A DNA stretch of 64,000 bases, taken from positions 4,754,306 to 4,818,305 of the forward strand of contig NC_064046.1 in the NCBI RefSeq assembly GCF_932526225.1. The letters run 5' to 3'. A model generated the notes under the pieces. That model was not told the DNA's origin and did not search any database. It worked only from the letters and a program-made list of their open reading frames with translations. Both the position numbers and the translations under genes were made by a program. Source of the DNA: Nematostella vectensis (lineage: Eukaryota; Cnidaria; Anthozoa; Actiniaria; Edwardsiidae). Shown in pieces: positions 12,470-26,800 of the stretch (positions are counted from its first letter, which is position 1; the number at the start of each line of letters is the position of its first letter).

Positions 12470-13429
12470 GCTCCGACCACTTGGATCTTTTGAACGCCAC
12501 TGACGTCACATTCTACATTGCTAGCAAACAAAACAGAAGTTCCTAAGGGAATGGAGGAATTTCATCTCACGACATCTTAAATTGTGTGCCCCCCCCTCCC
12601 CTTAACAACCCCCATGAATTTCTGGGGAACTCATAAAATAACCCCCTCCAGACGGCCTTTTTTTCGGAACCCCCCAGGAGGTTAAAGATTCCCCCCTCAG
12701 CATATAAAATGGACACTCCCTAAGGACACTGGCGCCATGCAGAGACAATCTACCTTAAAATAATAAACCACTTGGTGATGAGGGGAAGGGGATTGTGGTT
12801 TTTAGTTTATGTACCAACAGGCGTGAACTTCCTCATGTCCTCGAGTCTGATATTATGCCGACCATTAGAACCGGTTGTCAGTGACAGACCCATCTGAGCA
12901 AAAGTGCGGGAAAGTATCCATTTCCGTCGGCTGATTTTATAGGATGCTAAATTTAACATCGAGATAAATAACGAGGTACACCGAGGTAAATAACGTATGA
13001 AACTTTTATATGGATATTTCGAATTTTCTTCAACTAATTTGTCTTCCAATTTTAATTAAAAACAGTAACAATGCAGTGGCTGGAACGGGCTTTTTAATAC
13101 ACGGAATGCGAAAGAATGATATAGGCTAGGGGCTTTGAGATTTGATGTTATTCTAGTATTACCACACTGGATTTGTCGACTGAAGATGAATGTGGCGGAA
13201 CATGATACCCCACAACTTCCATTAGATGTTGACACAAGAATAGATACAAGAATATCATACACGCTTCACCGTTCGGCGCCCATTAAAATGATTTATCTGA
13301 GTCGTCGGTAGCCATGCATTGGTGCAATAACACTATGATGCTTGGTTACAAGCAGGTTATAGAAGAGTTTAAAATGGGTAGTGTTTGAGTGTATAGATGT
13401 CTCATCACCCTCGAGGGGTGATGAGACAG

Positions 13430-13640
13430 GGCGTGCTTGACATGAAGGGCGCGCGTGGTTTCATGAGGGAGGGGAGTGCGTGGTGTCGCGAGGGAATGCG
13501 TGGTGTCATGAGTAAGTGCGCGCGTGTCACGAGGGAGAGCGTGGTGTCATGAGTAAGTGCGCGCGTGTCACGAGGGAGAGCGTGGTGGCATGAGTAAGTG
13601 CGCGCGTGTCACGAGGGAGAGCTTGGCGGCATGAGGGAGT
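13430..13640. repeat. Minisatellite, 41-bp unit
   Basis: About five tandem units of the type GTGTCACGAGGGAGAGCGTG plus GTGTCATGAGTAAGTGCGCG in the B-C intergenic region. GC-rich compared with its surroundings. Confidence 0.85.
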
Positions 13641-14186
13641 ATATCAATATTCCGCCAATCATGAGTCAGCAGTTCACTTTTAGCCCACTGAAATATCAGG
13701 ATTCTACTTTGCCAATCAGATATCAGGAATTTACTACCAGCCAAATATCAGGATACCACTGAGTGTGTCAGCATCTAGACAATCAGCCAGCCAGACGTTG
13801 CTACATGTCAAAGATATCCAATAAAAATCGGTAATCATCGGTAAATCCAGCCAATCAGGAAAGGTTTCCAAAAAAGGACGCGCTGCCTAGTTTAGTCATA
13901 ATAAGATGTTAAACTGGATGCCCCATCTCAAGCTTTCTAAATTCCAAATTCCCATGGTTTAAAAAAAAATAACGACCATTATCATTATGGAGTAAATAAT
14001 TGCAGTTATTGCTTATTTATTATTATTTTCCTTGATATTGTAAAGTTATTTAAGAGAGCGGACTATTTATTATTTTTCTTTGTTTAAAAAAGTTCATGCA
14101 CCGTTTGGTCCAAAGAGAGAAAAGCCCCAATTAGATCACAGAAAAAAATATTCTGCATTCCCCCGGTTACCCCTAGTCAACCCCTA

Positions 14187-14390
14187 AATAGCGTGACGAT
14201 AAGCAGATAGTCTGAACTCTGTAAATAGCGTGACGATAAGCAGATAGTGTGAACTCTGTAAATAGCGTGACGATAAGCAGACAAGTGTGAACTCTGTAAA
14301 TAGCGTGACGATAAGCAGACAAGTGTGAACTCTGTTAATAGCGTGACGATAAGCAAATAAGTGTGAACCCTGTAAAATGCGTGACGAGTA
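14187..14390. repeat. Minisatellite, 37-38-bp unit
   Basis: Five to six copies of GCGTGACGATAAGCAGATAG plus TGTGAACTCTGTAAATA, slightly diverged. Open frames across it are repeat artefacts. Confidence 0.85.
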
Positions 14391-17300
14391 TCGTGCTAAC
14401 TGACTTTTGACAAAAGGGCACTGATAAACAATGATTAGCTCACACATTAAAGGTCTTCGAGTACTTTCTCAACGCCAGTGTACAACAGACGACATACAGA
14501 GCTGCTCCAGAAATATAAATATACAGAAATTAAAACACAGTCAGTAAAGAACAATACATTAAGGATAATCAAAAATGAGATAGTCCTGCAAATATTGCTA
14601 TTCCATTGGTACATCTCATTTCCCTTACTTTATAAAAAGTGGGTTTTCCCATTGAACACTGCTCAAATTATCACTTACCCTACACGAAAAAAAGCAAGTA
14701 CAGTACCTAAATTTCCAAGAGTCAATTTTAAAACACAAAACCCTGAGTAAATAGTATGCAAATACAGGGCTAAGCGTTAGATGTTTAGTGACACGCGTGT
14801 GTTATTGTGATAAAAATGTCCACAAAAAACCCAAACGGCCAGCTGCTTATAAGAACCAGAATATTATTTAAAAAATTAATCATTTACCAACTAGCTTGAG
14901 CCCAAAATCTATCTCTAAGCCATGTATTTTGGATCTATTATTTATCTAGCTCGGTCGAGCGTTAATCTCCTGAATATTATATATAGGTTTTGGGAGAAAA
15001 TTCCCGAATTTGAAGCTAATAGATCACTACAAATATTCCACGAGGCAAAATGGACATCACTTTAAGCTAATGGCTTTTGCCTTGGCACTGAAATTTGTCC
15101 TTACCTTATAAATGAGCGCATATGAGCTCCGTAGCAGGATTCAATAGAGCCAGACGATTTTATGCAAAAATAACGAAGTGACTGTTGATTGGTTGATTTA
15201 ATGCGTGACATACGTTTGGTGTTTACATTTATCTCGTGAGGGGTTAGAAGACCTGTCAGACATCTACCAAAAATGTCAACTTTTGGATTAAATTGATACT
15301 GCACAAAAAAGCCCGTATGCTAATAAAATTTATCTTAAGATTGATAACTAATATTTCAATTGGAAATTGACTGAATTAGTTATTTATTTTACTTGTTGGT
15401 AGAAATATGAGTATCGTTCACATCAGTCAACTTTCTTCCACACATGGCATTATTTTTGGTAGTTATGCAAATGTAACAGGAAATGGTAGTTCTCCTAACA
15501 AAAACATACTTAGGGTCTCGTTATTTTCCTACTGAATGTAGAACAAATTATACGACTGGTTTATTTACCATCTTTATCCTGAATACGTAATACAATAAGC
15601 AGTGGTCAGTCTTAGAACTACCATTTACCATTCTCTATTTGCACTGGTGAAGTATTATGAATTGGGTAAATATGGCCAGAGGCGGACATCACCCATTTAT
15701 CCACAGGTATACCAAGGTCACAGTGTGTCATCACGCTACGTTATGAAGTTTAGTGTCACGTGCCATTAAAAGGTATAGGGTCGATTTTTGACTTGCAAAT
15801 TTAAGCCTATATGTACAAAAAAGCCTGAGAAGGCACCTTTACCAGATCTACAGAAATGAATGTGTTTTTTTAGAGAGCTTTGGACATTGACCTTTTTTGA
15901 GGACAGTGATAAAAATATATGCGCTCACCCGTATTCTGACAAGCACTTGAACCTTTACCGAAGAAAAGCTACAAAAGCACACTAAGTACAGCTCTATATT
16001 GTAAAAAACATAACGGTTTTTTTTTCTGTTGATGAGGGAGGCATACGCCGGTACAGGCAGTGCAGCGGCTTTCCCTCTAAGGCTAGCTTTGCATCACGAC
16101 GCGGGATATATTTATAATTTTGCCATGGCAGTTCAAAACCGGTAAAATGTTAGAAAATGGTTAACCGCGCGGGGCTGGAACTAGTCTGCGTTTTACAGCT
16201 CTTTCTCTGGCGGTAGTAAACGGGGATATCGTTTCCAGGCTCCCGCATTGTACGAACATTTGAATTTTTTGTGGTATCTTTTTAGCGAAAGAAGATAAAA
16301 TCTATATTTATTATTTCATTACTTTTTCGTTCAAAAACGATTAAATAAAAGTTGAAATAAATGGAATTTGACTTGTGGGTTTGAACAATCTACCAAGTCT
16401 CAATTTTGGCTGTATTAAGGTGGCGCCGGACTTCCTCATTACTTTTTTTTGTTATCGTGTCCGATCCTTTTCCATTCGCGAGCTATTGACTTGAAAAGAC
16501 AATGGCAGCCCTCAATACTCCCTTGGAGTTTTCACATGCTCGCCCCAGGTCACTCGCGATACCTAATGCTGGGGTAGAAGCAAGGATACAACGATCCCCC
16601 CACCCCACACCCCTTCCCGAAACACATTCAAATGGCAAATTTCGTCGTTTGAATATGTTCTGATGCCGAAATATTCATTTAAAAAGTTGCTGGGGGAAAA
16701 TTATCTTTTCCTTTTTCCCAGGAGGGACCTTTTTTTTTAGCCAGCAGGGTCAGGAATTTTTTTCCCCAGCCATCAGGGGTTAGGCTTTTAAGCACATGAA
16801 TAATTGCCCGTATAACCGATCGGGACGATTTTTTCCCCAAGCATCCGCTCCAGCGCACCCAAAAATTTACCCAGCACAACTAGTTCGACTCCACAAATTT
16901 GCCAGCAAAACCATTCGGGACGATTTTTTTTCCAACCGAGGGGTCAAACATCTTCCAGGCCAGCAAAAAAAAAAAAAAAAAACTGGTTTGCGGAACAGAT
17001 CCGTTTTGTGCCTTTGTAGAAGACTATGCTACGATATTGTATTCGGAGGAGGAGAATGATATTTGACTTACTCCCTATTGAAATGTGTGTGTCGTGTACC
17101 ATTTTCAATTTTTTTATTCATGGGTGTGTGTGTTTACGATGTAAGCACATCAGATCGTAAAACATCTCCCACCCCGGCCAGTGAAATTGATGTCTGTTTC
17201 AAGTTATATCTAGTCACTGTCACGGAAGGTTGTTTTATTAACGAACAGGTAAAACAGGTTTAATGGAAAGACAGGTGATGTATGCTACCTTGGCGCTAAA

Positions 17301-17806
17301 GGGATAACCTTTCAAGAACTGAAGGCTGCCACTGGCGTTATTTATCATAACGCTCCATATCACACAAAACCTTTACGCACAGACCCGCGCACTTCCTCTA
17401 AAATGGAAACCGTTTTATTTCTAACACAATTAGGCATTTAAGTTTCCTTTATGAAGATGAATCTTTGCGTTGTTTTATTTTTTTTTTTAGATTTTGACTG
17501 ACGCTAATGCTTCCCCGTCGATTTTCGTAAATTTAGTATCACATTCGTTAGACTCGAAAATCAATTAACCAGACCTTGACATCTATTTTCTTTTTTTTTC
17601 TGCGCTTAATTGGCTTCATGAATAGATGTTATAACATCGAGCCTTCATTTGCATCAATAGTAATACCTTATTTGCTAAAACAATTAAATAAGCGATTCAT
17701 TTGAATTTCAAATCTATTCAGTTTATAAGAATAGAGTGATCGCTTATCCACAGCACTTAGAGTCACCCTTTGAATCCTACGACGTGCGAAGCCCAGCAAA
17801 GCCACC

Positions 17807-20800
17807 ATGTCGGCGAAATCCTTGGCTAAGATGTTCGATAATTTCAGCTCGGTCGAGTTTATGGAGTTCTTTCATAAATATGATACGGATGGTAGGTGGA
17901 TTATCGATCATGTTTAACCGAGAACTTGTAATCGTTTGGTTTTCAAGTTTTTCATTTGACAGCGGAGTAAATTTTAGATTTATTTCTATGATTTTCGTGT
18001 ATTTTGACGCAGGACTTCGTCCGCGGTGCGGGTTGTTTTGGGAATTCCCCATTTCTTAGCAGCGTTTAACGCATTCTGAACAACATAGGCCATGGTCGTC
18101 ATGCGAAAGAGCCAATAGTTATCATGGAGGGAACATTAGTATTCAAAGATATACTTTCTGCAACAAATGACAGCTTTCGTCCATCAAAACCTAGTAAATA
18201 AGGGAAAACCTGCGAAGAAATTATTGTTTTTGTGGAATGAGTCGTTCATATAGGGGCATTTGGAAACAAATGGAAATGTGGAGCGAAATCGGGCTTTTTT
18301 CACAATTATCTATCATTGTATTTTATCATAATTATTTTATTCTAGGCAATTTTTCTAAGAACGTCACAGCCTCAACACTTTTTACAATTTTCAGGCTTTT
18401 TCGCTTTATCAGACTTATTATGACTGACCTATAATTTTTTTTAAATCTGCATTAAAACTTTTATCTTATCGAAAGAAATTAAAAATTTTGCACGGAATTG
18501 ATATTGCGCTTCTGATTGAAATAATACAAGCCCATCATTTAATATTCCAAAGTTATATTGAATTCATAAGGTCAATTTCTTGATTCTATCAAGCTATTTT
18601 TCTATTTCAGAGTTTTCAAGTTAAGCGAAAAGATTGTTTTATCTTGCTATCACATGGTGTGCTTTACGGCATTCTGTTTCCATTTTTCCTATCGATGTTA
18701 TCTTTCCGTCTATCGAATATGCATAACAATGCAGGCCAATTGGTTGCAACACCCAAATGGCATGCGCATCTATTCAGGTGAATACACTCTTTAAGAACAT
18801 CTTCAGCCTTAAAAACCTCCAAAAACCGACACAGCCTCAGCTGAAAATGTATGTAGAGTGTATTGTTTAACATGTTAACCAATTACTTCAGATAAAACAA
18901 AGAGAAAAAAATCTGTTGAGAATATTTCTGTTAATGATCTAAATTAGAAAAAGTTATGTGCTATTTTCTAATGTGTTTGTCATCGAAATATTTGTATCAA
19001 TGTGAATTATTTGTGTCATCCTGCTGGGTATAACCACATACACAATTAAATCGGTGACGAATCTTCATACAATCCGAAAACTATTGCTAAACTCTTGTCT
19101 TTTTATTATTGATATATATTTATTGATAATTCCAAGCAATTAATTAATTTATTTGTTTATTTATTTGCTTCTGTGCTTGTTTGCTTGTACGTTTGTTTGT
19201 ACGTTTGCCTTGTATTTTTTATGTGAAAATACCCACGTTCTAAAAAGGTATCCCGGATATAGGAGACCTGTCTTTTCAGTCTTACACATTTTTGTTCGCT
19301 CACAAAACATTGACAATATGACAATTTCTCTATTTTTATTCGCTGCCATGCTTGAAGAGAATTTATTTTCTTAACAGTGTAAACAGGGCTGTGGAAACTA
19401 GATACACTTATGTTTTATCTAAAAACCTTTTTACTCTGTGTTTCTTTTCCCAAAAAAAAGAGAAACAGCTTTTAAGTAATACATCTTTTATTGTTGAGTA
19501 GTCCTTCCCCTTACCATGGTTCTGAATGAAAAAAATAATAAATTAGAAAATGAAAGATAGGGTTGAACTTGCATTTTTTATCCCAACCTCGATTTACCAA
19601 GCGTTCTATATTTCGTTTATTATTCTGTGGGTTGTCGGGGCTTTTGACAGTATCCATGCGGTGACTCAAGTAGCTTCGCAAACGACCAGATGATATTAAA
19701 CCTGCTGTTGCATATCATTAATTATGTATAACTATCCGACATTCACTCATAATTAATATCCGCGCTTCGTTTTGCCTGATGAATCATAAACGCAGATTTA
19801 AAAAGGGGTACCTAGCTAAGGTTGAGTTGTACGCCAACTCTCGCGCCGATTTTGTAAAAATTCCTTTATGGTTTCGATCTGGCCCGACTCCTTTTAAAAT
19901 TTAACTGTAATCATATATCATATTTTGGGGCCATAACAGATCATACTCTTGACAAAAACAGGGGCCCGACAAATCGTCGCTTATGAACGCTTTGTCTAAT
20001 AATCGGTGCGTGTACTTCCTACTTAAGCGGAAGGTTGGACAAATAGGGCGAATACACTATGTGATCATATTTTTTTGGATATGATTTTTAAGGAATTGGA
20101 CCCGTTCAGACAAATTTAAAACACAATAAATTTTACGCAGAAGTATAATAAAGCTCACAGTTTTTGTGGTTTCTACCTACATATCGAAAAATATACTTAT
20201 CGATGTTAATATCTTCGTGGTAAATATCCTTTGAAACAATAAGCCATTAAAGAATAGCCCAGAGGCGTAGTGAGGCCGCCCTCTTAATAAGTGATAGACT
20301 GACTATACACAGTTATCCACCGAACCAATTATAATAAAGAAATAAATGGAAACAAGGCTGAGAAGTTCTGTTTGACGTCTCAGTTGAAAACAGAGTATAG
20401 TTTCGCCGCTATAATGGCGTTAACATACCATTTCAATTTAATGTTGAATCATTTCCCTGGCTCCATCACCACGCCTCCTAGTTCTTCTAGACCCGGTTAT
20501 CTTGTGTATCCCGGTTTCTCGTCTTAAGAGAGCTGTCAACTGGTCAAAACCCTATTTTGCATCGAGCATCGGAAATATTAATATTTATGTTAAAAGCGTT
20601 TATTGTTGAGACTGACATTGCAGTGTTAGAATCTTAAATCGAGAGATTGCAACAAATATAGCTTGCTTCAATTTTTCAAGATTTCTTGATTGAATGGCTA
20701 CCTATTAGGCTTTGATACTTTATATTTGCGAACAATTATTTCCTTTGCTTTATCAGGCAATAACTATATAGAAGAAAAAGAGCTTGACCGCTTCGTGGAT

Positions 20801-23800
20801 GATCTCTTCGTGCGCAGATATGGAACGGTCAGTCAGGGAGAGGGGTGGGGTCCGGGGCATACCCATGGGGGAGTGGGGGGGGGGGGGGTTTAGGGCATAC
20901 CCACGGGGGAGGGGTGGGGTCTAGGGCATATTCACGGTGGAGGGGTGGGATTTAGGTCATACCCACGGGGGAGGCGTGGGGTCTAGGGCATACCCACGGG
21001 GGAGGGGTGGGGTCTAGGGCATACCCACTGGGGAGAGAGGGGACAGTTTGGGGTCTGGTACATACCCACGAGAGAGGTGTCTGAGATCATACTCACGGAG
21101 AAGTTTGAGGTTTAGGTACCTACGGGGGAGGGGCTGGTACCTACGCACGGGGGAGGGCTTGGTCTGGGGGACACCTACGGGAGAAAGCGGGGGTCAGAGT
21201 TTCTGGAGTACTTTGTGCAGTGGAAAATCCCTTTGTGCTTAGATATGTAACGATGACCCGACGGGTCATCGCTATGAATTTCTAGTATCTACCTGCTGAT
21301 TTTTTTTTTCATAGATGCATAGCGACAGCGAGAAGCAAAAATTCAAAGAGGTGTTTCTGAAGGAGTATCTAAAGGATAAGAAGATCGATATCCAAGAGGT
21401 ATTCATAATGGTTTGCCAGCAACAACCAAACAAGGGCTGTGATACTTTCCAATACGCTTTACAAAGAAATTCCCCACAAGTCTCGGGCTTAGATTTTGTA
21501 TCAACTTTTGTTTTAAACAATAGAAAAACAATGTTTAACAATGAAAACAATGGAAGTACTCCGCCATTTATTACGTAATCTTGAGAAGTTGCTGATTTTG
21601 TCTTTTATGATTTTGTAGTTGGCCGCGATTTTACCGCATGACGAGGGACTTGAGGTCAAGTTTCGCGCCAATGACAAAATGTCAAGCGTGGAATTTATGA
21701 AGGTAATTATTACTATAATATTATGTCAAGCGTGGAATTCATGAAGGTAATTATTACTATAATATTATGTCAAACGCGGAATTCATGAAGGTAATTATTA
21801 CTATAATATTATGTCAAACGTGGAATTCATGAAGGTAATTATTACTATAATATTATGTCAAACGTGGAATTCATAAAGGTAATTATTACTATAATATTAT
21901 GTCAAGCGTGGAATTCATAAAGGTAATTATTACTATAATATTATGTCAAGCGTGGAATTCATAAAGGTAATTATTACTATAATATTATGTCAAGCGTGGA
22001 ATTCATGAAGGTAATTATTACTATAATATTATGTCAAGCGTGGAATTCATGAAGGTAATTATTACTATAATAATTATGTCAAGCGTGGAATTCACGAAGG
22101 CAATTATTACTATAATATTATGTCAAGCGTGGAATTCATAAAGGTAATTATTACTATAATAAGCCTCCTGCCCCCGGGGGTTGCTTTCTATATCTATCGG
22201 ACGGGGATCATCGTCGTATCTTTTAGGGTGTAAATTTTGGAGCTTTGGGTATCTTTTAGGGGTGAAAATGAGAATGCCCAGATTTTTTTTACCTCGGTAT
22301 CTTTTAGCGTGCTATTATAGCCATCGCTTATTCAACTTAGCTCATGAAAGAGCGTTAAAACGTATCAATCTTCCAGTTGTAAATAAACGTTTTTATTACA
22401 AATTATTTACGTTAGTTTGAGGTATCTTTTAAAAAAAGTGCAGGGCGACTTCGACTCGAACGAAGTGCTTTAAACCACAGCTTAGATCCATGTGGGATCT
22501 AGAGCTGCGACCGGGCTGCCAAAAAGTTTAACTGAGGCAAACCGGCTATGCCAAGTTAAAAGTATAAAGGCATGATATACATCAATGTAATTATTTAGGC
22601 TTTGGCTTTAATTATGTACTAATGTAATCAATATATAAGTAATCGTGGTTTCGCAGCATTAGATGAAGCTAAATCAGGAGAACCATTTTTTTCTGGTTCT
22701 TGGGTTTTTCATAATTGTATCTACGTCTAGGCATTGCTTTCGGCGAATTCAGTCCAAAAATCGGTTAAGTGCATGGTGCGAGTAAACACAAATTTTGATC
22801 AAAGAAGATATTGTTTTTCAGATCTGGAATAGATACGATGTTAACAGAGAGGGTTCTCTCAGTACTGAACAGCTAAAGGTGAGATTTGATCACGATGCAT
22901 TTTCAAAATTATGTAAAACTTATGCGTTTTTGACTATATAATCTATGAAATCAGGTTAGCTTGTAATCACATCTAATTTATCTCCCTTGACATTCAGACT
23001 ACATCGTTTTCTGCACAAGCTATACAATGCATGAAATCACACAACTCTTTTAACCATAATCTCTACTTGCTACTACCCCTAACGATATATTAACATGGCG
23101 AATGTATGCTATTCTATCACAGGCTTTTGTCTTGGATAGCCTCCGCGACAATCCTAGTCGAATAGTTAGTATCTTATTCTAACCCAACATGTACCACCAC
23201 ATCACAATAACACATAACGATAACACGTTCCACGATTATTCCTTCTAGCCATCTTTAAAACACACCATGATAACACGTTCTATCACTGTACCAAGGTGAA
23301 ACCTTTCCGATTAAAGAAAAACAGACGCCATGCCATTTGACGAATCCTTGGTCTTCACCTACGATCGGCGCTAGCAACCCACCACTCTCTACAAGTGAAT
23401 GAGATTCTACCCTCGTTGAATGAGGTCTTTAAGTTCCTAAGGGTGTTTCCACTGTCCCTTGGACAGTGGAATGATGGTACATGCAAGGTGAACCCCCCTT
23501 CAACGGTCTAAGGGTGTTTACCTTCCCCCTTTCCCCCGTGATACATGTTACTCGTACAACGGCGATAGTGTTAAAGGGAGGTGTAACATTACACAATGCA
23601 AAGTGTTAAACGAAGATGTAAGGTATAATGCATTGTCTGTATAAAGCCGTTTGTTGTTCAAGCACTTAATAGCTTGTAGATATCTGCTGTCTTGTTTTAT
23701 TTCTGTTGTCTGTGGTCTGGTAAGGAATGGCCATTAAGCACTCTGAATCCTTTCTATTTGTAAAAATCCATGTAAAACGTAATGAATAAGTAAATACACA

Positions 23801-26800
23801 CAGACATAAACACATTTTTTGAATTTTCAGGGTTTCATCAATGACTCTATGAAAGGACAAAAACTCTCTTCAAAAAACATTGGCATGCTTGTAAAGAAAA
23901 CTGTAAGTATAAGCTTATTACTTTTTACTGCTTTTAGCACGAGGACTGTGGGGAGGCAATTGAATTAACCTTTTCGCTGGTGAAAATACATACATGTGGT
24001 TTTACACCAAAAAGAGGCTAAAGAGGGCATGTTTGGCGAGAATACTTTTTTACCTGATAGAAAAAGCAATCAATTAGGTTACGCCGATTTCTTGAAGGAT
24101 TACTCACTCAGAAAACTATGTTAAAGTCTTGAGGCTTTATCCCATCAACCCTAGAAATGTTGAAGAAAAGGTTTGAAGAAAAAGAAAACGCCAAGTGTTT
24201 CCCCAAGAGTCTCTTTTTGAGTGTAATCGACTTCATACTCCTTCTCAGCTCTTAGCAGTTTTCTGAGTGCTTGTGTTATTGTTATTGATACGAGTCCTGT
24301 TTTCTCGTTTTCCCGAATGCTTGTGCCATTGTTTGTTAGTGGTCTGAGTCATTTTTCTCGTTCTCACGATTGCTTGTGTTATTGTTATTGATACGAGTCC
24401 TGTTTTCTAGTTCTCCCGATTGCTTTTGTTATTGTTATCAAGTCCTGTTTTCTCGTTTTCCCGAGTGCTAGTGTTATTGTTATTGATACAAGTCCTGTTT
24501 TCTCGTTTCCCAGAGTGCTTGTGTTATTGTTATTGATACAAGTCCTGTTTTCTCGTTTTTCCGATTGCTTGTGTTATTGTTATTGATACAAGTCCTGTTT
24601 TCTCGTTTTTCCGATTGCTTGTGTTATTGTTATTGATACAAGTCCTGTTTTCTCGTTCTCCCGAGTGCTAGTGTTATTGATACGAGTCCTTTTTTTGTGT
24701 CGACAGTTGGATGCTGTCGATAAGGACAGAAGCGGCGAGGTGGACTTGGAAGAGATGGCAAGGTATGTCATCATCAGGAGCGTAGCCAGCGCACGATGCA
24801 CCCCCTTATCTCGGCCGCAAAAAATGTCTTTTTTTATTCAAGAATTACCAGAATTTACACATTTCACAAAATATCAACCTGCTCACAACTCCCCCTAAGA
24901 ATATCTATACCTTCGCACCCCCCTGAGAATATCTATACCTTCGCACCCCTCCCCCTAAGAATATCTCAACGTGCGCACTCTTCCCCTAAGAATATCTTTA
25001 CGTGCGCACCCTCTTCCCTAAGAATATCTTTACGTGCGCACCCTCTTCCCTAAGAATATCTTTACGTGCGCACTCTCTTCCCTAAGAATATCTTTACGTG
25101 CGCACCCTCTTCCCTAAGAATATCTTTACGTGCGCACCCTCTTCCCTAAGAATATCTTTACGTGCGCACCCTCTTCCCTAAGAATATCTTTACGTGCGCA
25201 CCCTCTTCCCTAAGAATATCTTTACGTGCGCACCCTCTTCCCTAAGAATATTCAAACGTGCGCCCTCTTCTCTAAGAATATCTTTACGTGCGCACCCTCT
25301 TCCCTAAGAATATCTCAACGTGCGCACCCTCTTCCCTAAGAATATCTCAACGTGCGCACGCAATCAATTGAAAATCAATTGAGCCAATTAAAATGAAATT
25401 GAGCGGAAAACGAATAACATCTTTTTTTGACACACAGTATACTCGCACTAGCCTATTGTTACTAGCCTATTGCTGCGAGCATTCTGAACAATAAGATGTT
25501 CCACTCGCTAACATATTCATTTCATTCATGTATGAGTGTTTATTTTTTCAGATATCTTAAAGTGGAGGATAACTTTTTAAGAGAATTTAATGTAAGATTT
25601 AGATTAAGATTCAATCAAATTTCCATGTTTTATTGTTTATTCAAAATAAACTCTTCTTTTACGTTATCTTTTACAGATCAATCCGGGACAGAAACTAAAG
25701 CAAAATGACTTCAGCAGAATTTGGGATAATTACGACCAGGTGCGGTGCTGAGCCCTACCTTTGTTTGTCCCAAAGGTGTCCTTTTATCGGGGTTCAACAG
25801 AATAAGGACTGTTTTATGGTACCCCAGGGTGCCCTTATTAGAGGGATTCACATGTTTTAGGACAGCTTTATGAGTCTCCATAGTGTCCTTGATAACGAGG
25901 TCTCCCTTTATGGGGACAGTTTTGTTCGTCCCAGAAATATACTTTTTATCGGGCTCCACTGTTTATTGATGTTTATAATGGTTTTGTCAGCATTGTGTTT
26001 GCAGGTATCTACTCTTGTAAATTTTGCGCTTGTTTCTGTTCTTAGGACGGCAAAGGCTCCATTAAAGGCGCTGAGCTTGATGCACTGATACGCGATGTTT
26101 TTGCAAAGATCCAAGGCGTAAGTCACATTCAGACATTAATGGCCTAACAGAACCTAGACTCGTGACATTCTACTAAGATTTAGGGCGTAAAGCTACACAC
26201 CAACATATAATATTGTCTCCATAGAACCTAGAATTCGAGATGTTCGTGGCGAAATTTCAATTCAAGAAAATTCAAGTCACGCCCAGGACATTATTGTTCT
26301 GTTATACACTTGCGAACCAAGATTCTGCGCGTAAGATGAAAACAGAAACATAGAATCATAGTCCTTCTAGAATATTCATTGCGCCGCACCTCAGTGTTGT
26401 GCGCTTCGCTTCTCACATTCTCGTCATTGACCACCGGTCACCTTTTTCCAACCCAGGAGAGGCCCGTATTCACACCAGCACTTAAACCATTTTAAAGGTG
26501 GTTTAATTAAACTGTTTGAATCTCAATCTCAATTTCCCAAGAGTGGACAGAACCAAGAACAAAACTGAATAGACTGTGCTGTACATGTGATTATTTAGCC
26601 AGTTAGAATTCAACACAATGAGAAATTTGGCAAGTTATCAGGCAAAAAAAACCCTTGTTTAACTAAACATGGTTTTGGTGTGAATGCAGCACTAGTTTTA
26701 CTCTATATTCTGAGTTTCTATGGAGGTTATCGGGGTAGGTTCCTAGAAAGCAGGTTAGCGCTAACCCAGGGATAAATACGGCTGTCTTGACATTTGATTG

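Larger units (their letters stand above)
12470..17806. other. Divergent intergenic region between genes B and C
   Basis: No exon recognised on either strand. It contains two minisatellites (13430-13640 and 14187-14390), several polyA/polyT tracts, and the promoter of gene C near its right end. Since B (minus) and C (plus) face away from each other, shared regulatory elements of the pair would lie within 11197-17806. Confidence 0.5.

Noticed and set aside
17736-18059. 107-codon plus-strand frame and 91-codon minus-strand frame around gene C exon 1
   Set aside because: They overlap the real exon out of frame and run into the intron; no family match recognised.
22440-22560. Possible tRNA-like fold (GACTTCGACTCGAAC)
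   Set aside because: The stem does not fit a full cloverleaf, and related sequence at 51265-51360 indicates a dispersed palindromic repeat instead.
24890-25360. Regular 33-bp units resembling a CRISPR array
   Set aside because: Units are contiguous with no unique spacers, in an intron of a eukaryotic gene; a minisatellite.
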